The notes under the pieces are model-generated. The model did no database searches. It was not told the DNA's origin and worked only from the letters and a program-made list of their open reading frames with translations. The translations under genes and the position numbers were made by a program. A stretch of DNA of 64,000 nucleotides from Enterococcus ureasiticus (GTDB lineage: Bacteria > Bacillota > Bacilli > Lactobacillales > Enterococcaceae), in NCBI RefSeq assembly GCF_001730285.1, contig NZ_MIJZ01000015.1, positions 186,001 through 250,000 of the forward strand, read 5' to 3'. Shown one piece after another: positions 54,557 through 63,302 of the stretch. Within the stretch, counting starts at the first letter, position 1, and the number at the start of each line of letters is the position of its first letter.

Positions 54557-56188
54557 TTGATTACTGTAAATGATGTAAGTTTGCTATTTTCAGACCGCAA
54601 ACTTTTTGATGATGTAAATATTAAATTCACACCCGGTAACTGCTACGGTTTGATTGGTGCTAATGGCGCTGGTAAATCAACGTTCTTAAAGATTTTATCT
54701 GGCGATATTCAACCGACGACTGGAAATATTGCTCTAGGTCCTGATGAGCGTTTGGCTATCTTGAAACAAAATCATTTTGATTTTGAAGATAATACTGTTC
54801 TAGAAACGGTTATTATGGGTCACAAACGTTTGTATGAAGTAATGAAAGAAAAAGATGCTGTCTACATGAAAGAAGATTTCACGGATGAAGATGGGATCAA
54901 AGCAGCTGAACTTGAAGGTGAATTTGCGGAATTAAATGGTTGGGAAGCTGAACCGGAAGCGGCTGTTTTACTCCAAGGTTTAAACATCCCTGAAAATCTG
55001 CATGACCAAAAGATGAGTGAACTGACAGCTGGTCAAAAAGTCAAAGTGTTGCTAGCGCAATCACTATTCGGTAAACCTGATGTTTTACTACTAGATGAGC
55101 CGACCAATGGTTTGGATACTCGTTCGATCAACTGGTTAGAAGAATTCTTGATCAACTTTGAAAATACTGTTATCGTCGTTTCCCATGACCGTCACTTTTT
55201 AAATAAAGTATGTACGCACATGGCCGATCTTGATTTTGGAAAAATCAAATTATATGTTGGTAACTATGATTTCTGGTTAGAATCAAGTCAATTAGCGTCA
55301 AGACTACAATCAAACGCTAACGCTAAAAAAGAAGAGCAAATCAAAGAATTACAAGACTTTATCGCTCGTTTCAGTGCCAACGCATCGAAATCAAAACAAG
55401 CGACTTCTCGTAAAAAAATGTTGGATAAAATCACTTTAGATGATATCCAACCATCTTCACGCCGCTATCCATTTGTTGGCTTTACTCCAGATAGAGAAAT
55501 CGGAAATGATTTACTCCATGTGGAAAATGTCTCTGTGACAATTGATGGTAAGAAGATTTTAGACAATATCTCATTCTCTTTAAATAACGTTGATAAAGTA
55601 GCATTCATTGCAGACAATGATATCGTTACAACAACTTTGTTCAAAGTGATCATGGGTGAAATCACACCTGACACAGGTAGCGTACGTTGGGGTGTTACAA
55701 CAACTCAAGCTTATTTACCGAAAGATAATAGCAAAGACTTCGATACTGATTTAACAATTTTAGATTGGTTACGCCAATTTGCAAGTAAAGAAGAAGATGA
55801 CAATACATTTTTACGTGGTTTCTTGGGAAGAATGTTATTCTCTGGTGAAGACGTACTGAAATCAGTTAACGTGCTTTCAGGGGGCGAAAAAGTTCGTGTG
55901 ATGTTATCTAAGTTGATGTTATCTAAATCAAATGTACTTGTTTTAGATGATCCTACAAATCATTTAGATTTAGAATCAATCACAGCTTTGAATGATGGAC
56001 TAATGGCTTTTACTGGCGCAATTTTATTTGCTTCACATGACCACCAGTTTATTCAAACATTAGCAAACCGTATTATCGCTGTATCTGATAAGGGTGTAGT
56101 TGACCGTGCGGATACAACTTATGACGAATTCTTGGAAAATAAAGATGTTCAAAAACAGTTGGATGAATTATTTTCTGGTGAATATTAA
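54557..56188 (+). CDS. ABC-F family ATPase (YbiT/YkpA-like)
   Basis: A 543-residue soluble protein with two ABC ATPase domains and no membrane part, so an ABC-F ribosome-associated factor. Domain 1: GLIGANGAGKSTFLK, TAGQKVKVLLAQ signature, VLLLDEPTNGLD. Linker about 240-300, with the basic SKSKQATSRKKMLDK. Domain 2: LSGGEKVRVMLSKLM, VLVLDDPTNHLD. Domain 2 has AFIADNDIVTTTLFK where a Walker A loop is expected, so that site may be defective. The start is TTG at 54557 behind GTGAGG. Likely a translation factor rather than a drug-resistance determinant. Confidence 0.9.
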   Translation: MITVNDVSLLFSDRKLFDDVNIKFTPGNCYGLIGANGAGKSTFLKILSGDIQPTTGNIALGPDERLAILKQNHFDFEDNTVLETVIMGHKRLYEVMKEKDAVYMKEDFTDEDGIKAAELEGEFAELNGWEAEPEAAVLLQGLNIPENLHDQKMSELTAGQKVKVLLAQSLFGKPDVLLLDEPTNGLDTRSINWLEEFLINFENTVIVVSHDRHFLNKVCTHMADLDFGKIKLYVGNYDFWLESSQLASRLQSNANAKKEEQIKELQDFIARFSANASKSKQATSRKKMLDKITLDDIQPSSRRYPFVGFTPDREIGNDLLHVENVSVTIDGKKILDNISFSLNNVDKVAFIADNDIVTTTLFKVIMGEITPDTGSVRWGVTTTQAYLPKDNSKDFDTDLTILDWLRQFASKEEDDNTFLRGFLGRMLFSGEDVLKSVNVLSGGEKVRVMLSKLMLSKSNVLVLDDPTNHLDLESITALNDGLMAFTGAILFASHDHQFIQTLANRIIAVSDKGVVDRADTTYDEFLENKDVQKQLDELFSGEY

Positions 56189-56192
56189 TAAC

Positions 56193-56236
56193 AAAAAAGA
56201 AGAAACATCCGTTAATTCAGATGTTTCTTCTTTTTT
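56193..56236 (+). terminator. Terminator after the ABC-F gene
   Basis: A perfect 17-bp stem, 56193-56209 with 56220-56236, A6 on the left and T6 on the right. Confidence 0.9.
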
Positions 56237-56237
56237 A

Positions 56238-56293
56238 GGCTCTATACTTTCTGATGCCGGTGATTTTTCACCAACATCAGAAAGTATAGAACC
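56238..56293. repeat. Second long hairpin at the island boundary
   Basis: Arms 56238-56256 and 56275-56293 (19 bp, one mismatch) with an inner GGTGA/TCACC stem (56259-56263, 56268-56272). No T tract follows. It lies between the ABC-F terminator and the accessory island. Confidence 0.75.
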
Positions 56294-56365
56294 TGATTCT
56301 TCAGAAACTAAGTAGCTGATACTATTAATTTTTTTATATAACCTAGTCTATTTTATATATACAGA

Positions 56366-56617
56366 TTATCTTTTATCTAATTGTTTGATTACCAATCCAG
56401 ACAATAACCCTATTGTCCTAACATTTTCAAGCACCATATCATCACCATCAAATTCCATATCAAATTTATCTTCAACAATCACTAATAAGTTAATTATCTC
56501 TAGTGAATCAAAATTTAGATCATCTACAATATCTGTATCAACATCTAAATTTTTATAATCCTTTAACTCATTTATTATTAATATAAGAATACTCTCAATC
56601 TTTTTTTTCTCTTTCAT
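56366..56617 (-). CDS. Acyl carrier protein-like protein
   Basis: An 83-residue carrier protein. The phosphopantetheine attachment serine is Ser38 in LNFDSLEIINLLVIVEDKF, followed by acidic helix II/III residues (DMEFDGDDMVLENV) as in ACPs. The start at 56617 lies behind GAGAGGG; the longer in-frame start at 56689 has no site. It is on the same strand as the ligase at 57798-59270 and probably its partner, though about 1.2 kb of decayed DNA separates them. It is clearly not the housekeeping fatty-acid ACP in sequence or context. Confidence 0.85.
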   Translation of the reverse strand: MKEKKKIESILILIINELKDYKNLDVDTDIVDDLNFDSLEIINLLVIVEDKFDMEFDGDDMVLENVRTIGLLSGLVIKQLDKR

Positions 56618-56811
56618 AATTTCACCCTCTCTACAATATTTAAAAATACTTTTCAAGTCTACTTCAAAACTCTTTGTACTATATTTCAACCAACTTCATA
56701 ATTCCAAACTTTCATCACACAAGAATTTAAAACATACAAAAGGCAATGCCTTACCATTTAGATTTAATCCCATTGTACAAATTTTTAACAAATTAACAAA
56801 TGTTGGTACCA

Positions 56812-56868
56812 CTTAAACCGTGAATTATCTTCCAGTAATTCACAGTTTAAGCTCTCACTAGTTTTTTT
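56812..56868 (+). terminator. Hairpin with downstream T run
   Basis: CTTAAACCGTGAATTA (56812-56827) pairs with TAATTCACAGTTTAAG (56836-56851) with one mismatch; a T7 tract is at 56862-56868. The 10-nt gap to the T tract makes termination uncertain. Confidence 0.45.
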
Positions 56869-57508
56869 CTATTCAGAACGTACTTCTTCTGAGATAATTT
56901 TTTGCACCTTCTCTTTACTAACCACAAACACTGAGCTTAAAAACCAGCTACTCAAAAAAAATTATGAGGCTTCCGAAATTCTCTCCGGAGATGTTCCATT
57001 TGATGCCAGTGTTAATAAAGCATTTTCGAAAGCGAAGAAAACAAAAAATCCTATACTTAAGAGATAGTGGAAACAAACAACTATAGTAATAGAAAATATT
57101 TTATAAATAATCCCGAAATACCCATTGTGAGAAATCAAGGCAAATAATTCTGGGAAGAACAATTATTGGTATGGACAAAAAGATCATTTTGCTATTTCTT
57201 CAAAGTACAATATGTCCTGACAACAGTCTTTTCTTCAGCTTTTCACGGAAGATAAGTCTGTCGCTGTTCCTGTCATGAGAAAAATTTCAATGTTTGGCGT
57301 TTGAGAAATCCATGTATTAATAAACAAAGGATATGATGCATTGAAATTTGTACAATCGAAGCGTGATTTTACAAATTGCCCACTCACAGATAAATATGGA
57401 TTCTGTAAAAGAGGTTGGAAAACCAAACAGTCAACTAACTATCACTTATACAATATGCTAGCCATTCTATCAATATTCTTGGGTATAGTGTGTACATACC
57501 CACTATGA
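56860..57508 (+). pseudogene. Possible decayed coding sequence
   Basis: One plus-strand frame carries long protein-like stretches interrupted by five stops (57065, 57104, 57128, 57218, 57302) before a final TGA at 57506. Stretches include ASEILSGDVPFDASVNKAF, YWYGQKDHFAISSKYNM, LFTEDKSVAVPVMRKISMFG and INKGYDALKFVQSKRDFTN. Fewer stops than expected for such AT-rich DNA suggest a dead gene, but I cannot identify the family, and chance is not excluded. Confidence 0.3.
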
Positions 57509-57797
57509 AAGGGAATTTCAATGCTTAATCAAAGTCATTATACAGCTGAAAAAAAGCACTCCTAGATTTATTAATACAGCAACTTACTTATAACTTAAAC
57601 AAATTTGTTATACCTCGACTCAATAGATTTAAAAACAGAAAAGAAATAGTCGCGTAATTCTAAAAAATACCACTTTTGAGTTTGGACGAGTATTCATTTT
57701 TTTTAATGCTAATTACAAAATTGGTTCATTTAATCTTATTCTCCTAAATAATATTTTATTAAAATTCTCATAAAAAGTTGGATTGATTAGCTCTATT

Positions 57798-59270
57798 CTA
57801 TTCTCGAATTTTTTTCCCATTATATGTCTTTCTCACACTCTTTACTCTGATAAATTTTCTTGGAATTTTATATTTAGAAAGAAATTGATAACAATATTCT
57901 CGTAATTTTTGAGAATCGATTTCAGTTACACTACTATACTTAGCAACTGGTACTTCTCCCGCAGATGCATCCTCTTCTCCAATAACTATACAGTCCTTAA
58001 TTCCAGGAAAAGTAGCAATTACATCTTCAATATCCTCCGGGAAAATGTTGAGACCATTACATATAATAATGTTTTTTATTCTACCTAAAAAAAAGAAGTC
58101 TCCTTCTTCAGTCTTATAACCGAGGTCTTCAGTGTGTAGCCAACCATTTCTGATCTTTGCTTTTGTCTTATCTATATCCTTGAAGTAACCTTTCATTACA
58201 TTTGAACCCCTTGTTACAATTTCGCCAACTTCCCTAGTAGGTAATTCTTTAAAGTCCTTATCTACGACCTTCATTTGAACACCATCTAAAGGTTTCCCAA
58301 TATTATTTGACATAGGGTTTTCTTTAGAAAAACAATGAGAAGTTAATCTTGGTGATGCTTCAGTTTGTCCATATGTTTGGATAAGCTGTACTCCTTTCAA
58401 TTTACTCATTAACATGTTTAAATCGTCTTTCCTTAAGGCTGCTCCACCAAAATTCACAAAACGTAATGACTTCAACAAACTAGTTTTCTCAGTATTTAAT
58501 TCATTGAAAATCTTTACTATTTGTGGAACACAAGTGAAATTCGTTATATTATGTTGATTAATAACATTTATAAGCCTTTTTAAATGTAACAAACCATCGT
58601 AATAAACAACTGTCCCTCCAACATAAATTGTAGACAATAGTTGAGCCGTATTCACATACCCAAAGCATGAAGGCAAAATAATTAATGATACATCGGTTTC
58701 GCATAAATTAACACTGCTAGTATGCATTATCACATTTGAAATCAAATTTTTGTTAGTCAGCATCACTCTTTTAGGAGAAGAAGTTGTTCCGGAAGTTTGA
58801 AGAAGTAAAACCACATCTTCTAACTGTTTTTCAAACTGAATACTATTAACTATGTTGCGAAGTTGAGAATTAAGATTAATAATTTGAGTAGTTTCAATAT
58901 TTAACAAAGTAACACTATATTGAATATCCTTAAGGATATTCCGCAAAAATTTCTCACTTGAACAATCGCATACAATAAAATTCGATTCACAATAACTTAA
59001 GACAGATTCTACCTCAGTTGGAGTAGATTCATAATATATGGGAACAATCACTTTATCTGCATACAAAAGTGAAAAATAACCTAATACATAATTATTTGAA
59101 TTCTTCACTAACAACAATGCGCTTTTTCCAACATTACAACCATTAATCAGTGTTGCCATTTTTTTTGCAAAATTATGTGCTTCTGCATAAGTGATCATTC
59201 CTGATGAATCTTTGGTCAAGATTTTGGTACTATCACATCTTTCTTGTAACATATTTTTTATTTTATCCAT
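57798..59270 (-). CDS. Stand-alone adenylate-forming (AMP-binding) acyl ligase
   Basis: A 490-residue ANL-superfamily enzyme that should activate a carboxylic or amino acid as an acyl-AMP and load it on a carrier protein. Core motifs: A3 LLQTSGTTSSPKRVML (about 156-171), A5 QTYGQTEASPR, A7 GWLHTEDLGY, A8 GRIKNIIICNGLNIFPEDIEDV (shown in part), and A10 NGKKIRE at the very C-terminus with the catalytic Lys. The A4 region reads LPSCFGYVNTAQL, without the FDxS aspartate typical of amino-acid-activating domains, so the substrate may not be an alpha-amino acid. The start at 59270 follows AAGGAG. It is divergent from the plus-strand operon. Confidence 0.88.
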   Translation of the reverse strand: MDKIKNMLQERCDSTKILTKDSSGMITYAEAHNFAKKMATLINGCNVGKSALLLVKNSNNYVLGYFSLLYADKVIVPIYYESTPTEVESVLSYCESNFIVCDCSSEKFLRNILKDIQYSVTLLNIETTQIINLNSQLRNIVNSIQFEKQLEDVVLLLQTSGTTSSPKRVMLTNKNLISNVIMHTSSVNLCETDVSLIILPSCFGYVNTAQLLSTIYVGGTVVYYDGLLHLKRLINVINQHNITNFTCVPQIVKIFNELNTEKTSLLKSLRFVNFGGAALRKDDLNMLMSKLKGVQLIQTYGQTEASPRLTSHCFSKENPMSNNIGKPLDGVQMKVVDKDFKELPTREVGEIVTRGSNVMKGYFKDIDKTKAKIRNGWLHTEDLGYKTEEGDFFFLGRIKNIIICNGLNIFPEDIEDVIATFPGIKDCIVIGEEDASAGEVPVAKYSSVTEIDSQKLREYCYQFLSKYKIPRKFIRVKSVRKTYNGKKIRE

Positions 59271-59435
59271 ACTTTCTCTCTCCTTATACAAAATAATTTT
59301 TTTTTTAAAACATCTATCCTTTCCATTCGAAATAGTGTAGAATAATTTTATACTATTATATCACTATGCGTACCATTATGTTTATTTTAATAGCAATTAG
59401 TTATATTTAATTTTTCGATGAAAGGATTAGATATC
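59271..59435. promoter_or_regulatory. Divergent promoter region of the island
   Basis: 165 bp separate the ligase (minus) from the first plus-strand gene. AATAGT (59331-59336) and ACTATT (59352-59357) form a dyad overlapping TATACT (59349-59354), a candidate -10 element. I see no clear operator. Confidence 0.4.
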
Positions 59436-60326
59436 TTGAAAAAAAGTTATGAATGTTTGAATTCCAGCCTAGTTTTTTCTCTAAATAGCCTTGGTATTAT
59501 CATAAATCCTTCAGATTTATATATTATTGGTGAAGGCTATGATTTTTGCTATAGCTCTAATTACCTTGGTGCCAACCAAAAAAAAAATAGTTATCTCGCA
59601 CTAAATAGATTAGACATATACTTCAATGAATTCAGAGTTAGCAAGTCTAATTTCAAGAACTTCATTTCTTATATGAGTACTAAGTCTACATATTCCTTAA
59701 TAATAAAAGTCTCATCTATAATCATCTGTTGCTATTCTAATATAAAAAAAATTTCAGATAATACTCACTATATCAATATAGTTGGAATATCTGAAGATAA
59801 AAAAAAAATTTTTATTCATGATGGTTTTATTCCAGATTTACAGCACAGTACATTTGTGGGCTGGATAGACATTGAGGTACTATTTAGTAACTCTTCTGAA
59901 ATACTCACAGGATTACTTATTTCTAAGCCAAGTCATAAAATTGACGTGAACAAATTGACAGTTGAGATGTTTCCAAAAGTGATATCAAAGTTGGTAAAAA
60001 ATCCTCTGACGATAAAACATTTAAAGAATTATTTAGAAATTAATAGCTTAACAAATCTGAATTATGATCTTAGATTTTATGGATTTATAGCTTCCAGAAA
60101 ATTTATAAGAGATTATTATGCCACTCTATATTATAAAGAATTTTATATCGATAAAGCTGATGAAATAATAAAAGCGTGGGATGCCTTTTGCTTATTCATA
60201 CTAAAAATGTCTATTCGAGATAACAAAAATTTGTCTTTGATTTTATCAAAATATACTCCAGTACTTGAAAAAGAAAGCAAACTTCTCAATAAAATTTATA
60301 ATATTTCAAAAGGAAGTGAGGGTTAA
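59436..60326 (+). CDS. BtrH-like (C39-peptidase-fold) acyltransferase candidate 1
   Basis: A 296-residue protein. The N-terminus resembles the BtrH_N/C39-like fold: Cys at position 7 (MKKSYECLNSSLVFSLN) then LGIIINPSDLYIIGEGYDF. A later THYINIVGISEDKKKIFIHD segment supplies His (about 111) and Asp (about 129), completing a Cys-His-Asp triad. BtrH moves an acyl group from a carrier protein to an acceptor in butirosin synthesis. The helical C-terminal half (about 170-296) resembles DUF4872 only loosely. I place the start at TTG 59436, 9 nt after AAAGGA; the ATG at 59418 has no site. It pairs with a diverged copy at 63303. Confidence 0.6.
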   Translation: MKKSYECLNSSLVFSLNSLGIIINPSDLYIIGEGYDFCYSSNYLGANQKKNSYLALNRLDIYFNEFRVSKSNFKNFISYMSTKSTYSLIIKVSSIIICCYSNIKKISDNTHYINIVGISEDKKKIFIHDGFIPDLQHSTFVGWIDIEVLFSNSSEILTGLLISKPSHKIDVNKLTVEMFPKVISKLVKNPLTIKHLKNYLEINSLTNLNYDLRFYGFIASRKFIRDYYATLYYKEFYIDKADEIIKAWDAFCLFILKMSIRDNKNLSLILSKYTPVLEKESKLLNKIYNISKGSEG

Positions 60327-60329
60327 TAC

Positions 60330-61283
60330 TTGTCTGAAATAATTACAGTGAATAATCTATATCGTTCATTTAAAGAAGGAAAAAAAACTATACCTGTTTT
60401 AAATAATGTCAATTTTTCAGTATATGAGGGTGAAGTCTTTGGAATTCTTGGACCAAACGGCGCAGGAAAAACTACTTTGATAAAGATACTATCAACAATT
60501 CTAAGTCCAACAGAAGGAAATGTGTCTATTCTGAATTACGATGTCGAAAAAGATGCAAAAATTATTCGTGAAAACATCAATTTTGTTTATGGCGGGGAGA
60601 AAGGTGTATATGGGCGATTAACAGCAAAGGAATACTTAGTCTATTTTTGCCACTTATATAAAATAGAAAAAAATCGAATTCCTAATTTAGTAAAAAATTT
60701 AATGGGGAAAGTGAATATAGATCAATATCAAGATAGAAAAATAAATTCTTTCTCTAAAGGAATGATCGAAAGAGTTCATTTAGCAAGATCATTGATTAAT
60801 GATCCTAAAATAATATTTCTTGATGAGCCTACCGTAGGGCTTGATCCTGATGGTGCAAGATTGTTAAAGAAAATCATACTAAACATCCAGAGTGAAGGGA
60901 AGACTATTATCTTCACTACTCACTACATGCAGGAAGCCGATGATTTATGCAACAGAATAGCATTCTTGGAGAATGGTATTTTTAATAAAATCGCCCACCC
61001 AGAAGTTCTTAAAACAGAGGCAGCTAAAAAGACAGGTAAATACTTACTTTATTTCGAAAAAAAGCATCTAAAATGTATTAATGAAGTAGTTAAAAAGAAC
61101 GAGATTGAAATTGTAAAACAATCAGAAATCGGGAATTTTATTTATCTGACTTTCTTTAATAAGGTATATGAGCTAGATGTTTTGAGCAAAATGAAACATC
61201 TAGCCATTACTTGTGAAGAAAAAAATTTGACACTAGAGGATGTATATATGTTAAATTTTTCAAGAAAGCGAGATCGTATATGA
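60330..61283 (+). CDS. ABC exporter ATP-binding protein
   Basis: A 317-residue ATPase with Walker A GILGPNGAGKTTLIK (about 36-50), the signature FSKGMIERVHLARSL, Walker B IIFLDEPTVGLDPDG, and the H-loop TTHYMQEADDLC. The C-terminal extension (about 225-317) is of the drug-exporter (DrrA/NodI/CcmA) kind. The start is TTG at 60330 just after the preceding stop, behind AGGAAGTGAGGG. Its stop overlaps the ATG of the first permease gene (ATGA), so the transporter is translated as a unit. Confidence 0.9.
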   Translation: MSEIITVNNLYRSFKEGKKTIPVLNNVNFSVYEGEVFGILGPNGAGKTTLIKILSTILSPTEGNVSILNYDVEKDAKIIRENINFVYGGEKGVYGRLTAKEYLVYFCHLYKIEKNRIPNLVKNLMGKVNIDQYQDRKINSFSKGMIERVHLARSLINDPKIIFLDEPTVGLDPDGARLLKKIILNIQSEGKTIIFTTHYMQEADDLCNRIAFLENGIFNKIAHPEVLKTEAAKKTGKYLLYFEKKHLKCINEVVKKNEIEIVKQSEIGNFIYLTFFNKVYELDVLSKMKHLAITCEEKNLTLEDVYMLNFSRKRDRI

Positions 61284-62050
61284 GTGACCTAGTATTATTA
61301 ATTATTGATAACTTAAAATGGTTTATTAATCTAAAAAACAAAATATATCAGTTTATTCTTTTGTTTGAACCTTTATTCAACTTATTAATTTCTTTCTTAA
61401 TTGCATACACTTCTGACCGACAATTGACAGCCGAATATTTATTATATTCTGGTTTAATGTCATCTTTTACTTTTTGTCTATATAGTTGTAGCTCCTCATT
61501 TCTAATTGAAAAATGGAACGGAACTTTAGAGCTAATCTCTAGTACTTCTACACCATTAAAAAACATAATATTGGCAAGGAATATTGCCTATTCATTCGTA
61601 GCGCTAATCCCATTAGTTCTTACATTTGTATATGCTTTCATCCTATTTAGAGTAGAAATTACCGTTATAAACTTAATTGGAAGCCTATTCTCTATTTTAT
61701 TTTGTTTAACACTGTCTATGGCCAGTATTGGTTGCATCTTTTCAATCATTTTAGGCAACAGTAAAAATCCTTTGGAGCTTCAAAATATACTGGTTACACC
61801 TTTCATATTATTTTCTGGAGTTTGGCTTAGCAATGATAATTCATCAATTTTATTAAACCTGTTAACTAATTTGACACCTAGTAAATGGGCTATAGCGTCT
61901 TTTCGAGAAACAGTTTCTGGAAATTCCTTCTTCAATACAGAGACGTTCATATCAATTATTATTTCCATAACTTTTTTAATAATCTATCATTTTATGATGA
62001 ATTATTATGAAAAAAAACTAAAGAATACAGGATCTTACAATGAATATTGA
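61280..62050 (+). CDS. ABC exporter permease 1 (ABC-2 type)
   Basis: A 256-residue protein with six hydrophobic helices (about 20-45, 55-75, 100-130, 135-160, 168-185, 225-245), including IEKWNGTLELISSTSTPLKN, the typical cytoplasmic loop of ABC-2 permeases, and WLSNDNSSILLNLLTNLTPS before the last helix. It overlaps the ATPase gene by 4 bp and the second permease gene by 11 bp. It probably pairs with permease 2 as a heterodimer. Confidence 0.85.
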   Translation: MSDLVLLIIDNLKWFINLKNKIYQFILLFEPLFNLLISFLIAYTSDRQLTAEYLLYSGLMSSFTFCLYSCSSSFLIEKWNGTLELISSTSTPLKNIILARNIAYSFVALIPLVLTFVYAFILFRVEITVINLIGSLFSILFCLTLSMASIGCIFSIILGNSKNPLELQNILVTPFILFSGVWLSNDNSSILLNLLTNLTPSKWAIASFRETVSGNSFFNTETFISIIISITFLIIYHFMMNYYEKKLKNTGSYNEY

Positions 62051-62807
62051 ACGAGCACTACTAACATTCAAAGCTACTAATAATTTGGATGGTTTGAAAG
62101 TAAAAATCCTTCAAATGGTTTTTTATCCCATTTTGGAATACTATCTCTACACTATGATAATTACTACTATTACGGGCAGTGTAAATCTAATAGTGATGAT
62201 GACAGGTTTAATTCTAAATAAAATGAATACTACTATAAGAATAAACTTGTCTAATTCTGTCAGGTTCAGTAAACAACTAAAAGTAACAGAGTTAGAGATG
62301 GCTTCCCCAACTTCATTTTTATTATTGTGTATAGACAAAATGATTTTCTTTTCTATTGAGGCTCTACTTTTCCTTTGCATAAATATGTCTATCCTGATTT
62401 TTTTAACCAATACAGCACTCTCAATTCATAACCTTATTAACTTATTTATTTCTTCTATGGTTACGTTGTTGTCTGGAATATCATTATCTTTTTTACTTGT
62501 ACCCATCGCTCTACCTTTAAAAAATGCAAACTTATTATTAAACTTGACAACCTCATTAATCTTCATTTTTTCAGGTTGCATAGTTAGTACTGACAAATAT
62601 CCTTCAATACTTCGATTGATTAGTACATACTTTCCCACAAGAAATGGAATTGTGGCTGCCAGAGCAAGTATTTCAGGAGAATTTGACAATTCAATGGTTT
62701 TTTCAGAACTTAAAATCGCTATTGTTTGTCTTTTATTAAGCATTGTCCTATATCGTTTTATGGAAAAAACAGCGAAAAAGAATGGAGGTATTATGAGTGA
62801 CTTCTAG
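62040..62807 (+). CDS. ABC exporter permease 2 (ABC-2 type)
   Basis: A 255-residue protein with about six hydrophobic helices (LFLCINMSILIFLTNTALSI, IALPLKNANLLLNLTTSLIF), ending in a basic tail (MEKTAKKNGGIMSDF). It is similar in length and layout to permease 1, as expected for the second half of a heterodimeric exporter. The next gene starts inside its end, with its ribosome site AATGGAGG inside this gene. Confidence 0.85.
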   Translation: MNIERALLTFKATNNLDGLKVKILQMVFYPILEYYLYTMIITTITGSVNLIVMMTGLILNKMNTTIRINLSNSVRFSKQLKVTELEMASPTSFLLLCIDKMIFFSIEALLFLCINMSILIFLTNTALSIHNLINLFISSMVTLLSGISLSFLLVPIALPLKNANLLLNLTTSLIFIFSGCIVSTDKYPSILRLISTYFPTRNGIVAARASISGEFDNSMVFSELKIAIVCLLLSIVLYRFMEKTAKKNGGIMSDF

Positions 62808-63300
62808 AATATATATAGATCTATTAGAGACACCTTCAATAGATAGTATTACAAAAGAAATTCAAAATTTACCCTTAAACATACCTATAAACGAATTAGG
62901 GCTTGATTCACTAGAATTTATAAAATTGTTTGTAGATTTAGAAGATACTTATCATATAGACTTCGATATCGATTTTTTTGATAGCGAAAAACAAATTTCC
63001 TTACAAGATATTTTTGATTATATTATTTTCAATTCATTTAGCGTATACTATAATTCAACTTTTACTGTAAGCGATTTAAGTGAGGTTGCGTCAGAATCAG
63101 GAATAATACAGAATATTGAGTCTAAAGAAACATACTATTTTGAAGGTGAGTCGTATAGTATAGTGCGTCAAATATCTAACACTCCTATTTCAATTAAAAA
63201 ATTAGTTTATAATGACCTTTATTCAAAAGATGAGTTGGTATCATTTCTATCCGAAATGTATGAAGAAGACATGATTATTATTGAACTACCGGGGGTTTAA
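62797..63300 (+). CDS. Carrier protein with an extra C-terminal domain
   Basis: A 167-residue protein. Residues about 1-80 look like an acyl/peptidyl carrier: INELGLDSLEFIKLFVDLED with attachment Ser38, then acidic helices. Residues about 85-167 form a second, unrelated domain with beta-strand and helix patterns (KETYYFEGESYSIVRQIS, VYNDLYSKDELVSFLSEMY), vaguely like PqqD-type or winged recognition folds; I cannot assign it. The start is GTG at 62797, 8 nt from GGAGG. It overlaps permease 2 and lies 2 bp upstream of the second BtrH-like gene, implying that carrier and transferase work together. Confidence 0.8.
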   Translation: MTSRIYIDLLETPSIDSITKEIQNLPLNIPINELGLDSLEFIKLFVDLEDTYHIDFDIDFFDSEKQISLQDIFDYIIFNSFSVYYNSTFTVSDLSEVASESGIIQNIESKETYYFEGESYSIVRQISNTPISIKKLVYNDLYSKDELVSFLSEMYEEDMIIIELPGV

Positions 63301-63302
63301 AT

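Larger units (their letters stand above)
56618..57797. other. 1.2-kb gap without an intact gene
   Basis: Between the carrier protein and ligase genes. It contains a hairpin (56812-56851), a possible decayed plus-strand gene (56860-57508) and small dyads near 57480-57506. Small frames on the minus strand lack ribosome sites. The region may have resulted from deletion or transposon loss. Confidence 0.6.

Noticed and set aside
56100-56315. Plus-strand frame across the end of the ABC-F gene with a protein-like tail (FLGSILSDAGDFSPTSESIE)
   Set aside because: It overlaps the ABC-F coding end in another frame and runs through two hairpins; composition follows from the inverted repeats and there is no ribosome site at its start.
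56962-57426. Two minus-strand frames of 61-66 codons in the island gap
   Set aside because: No ribosome sites and no recognisable domains; the plus-strand decayed frame explains the openness at least as well.
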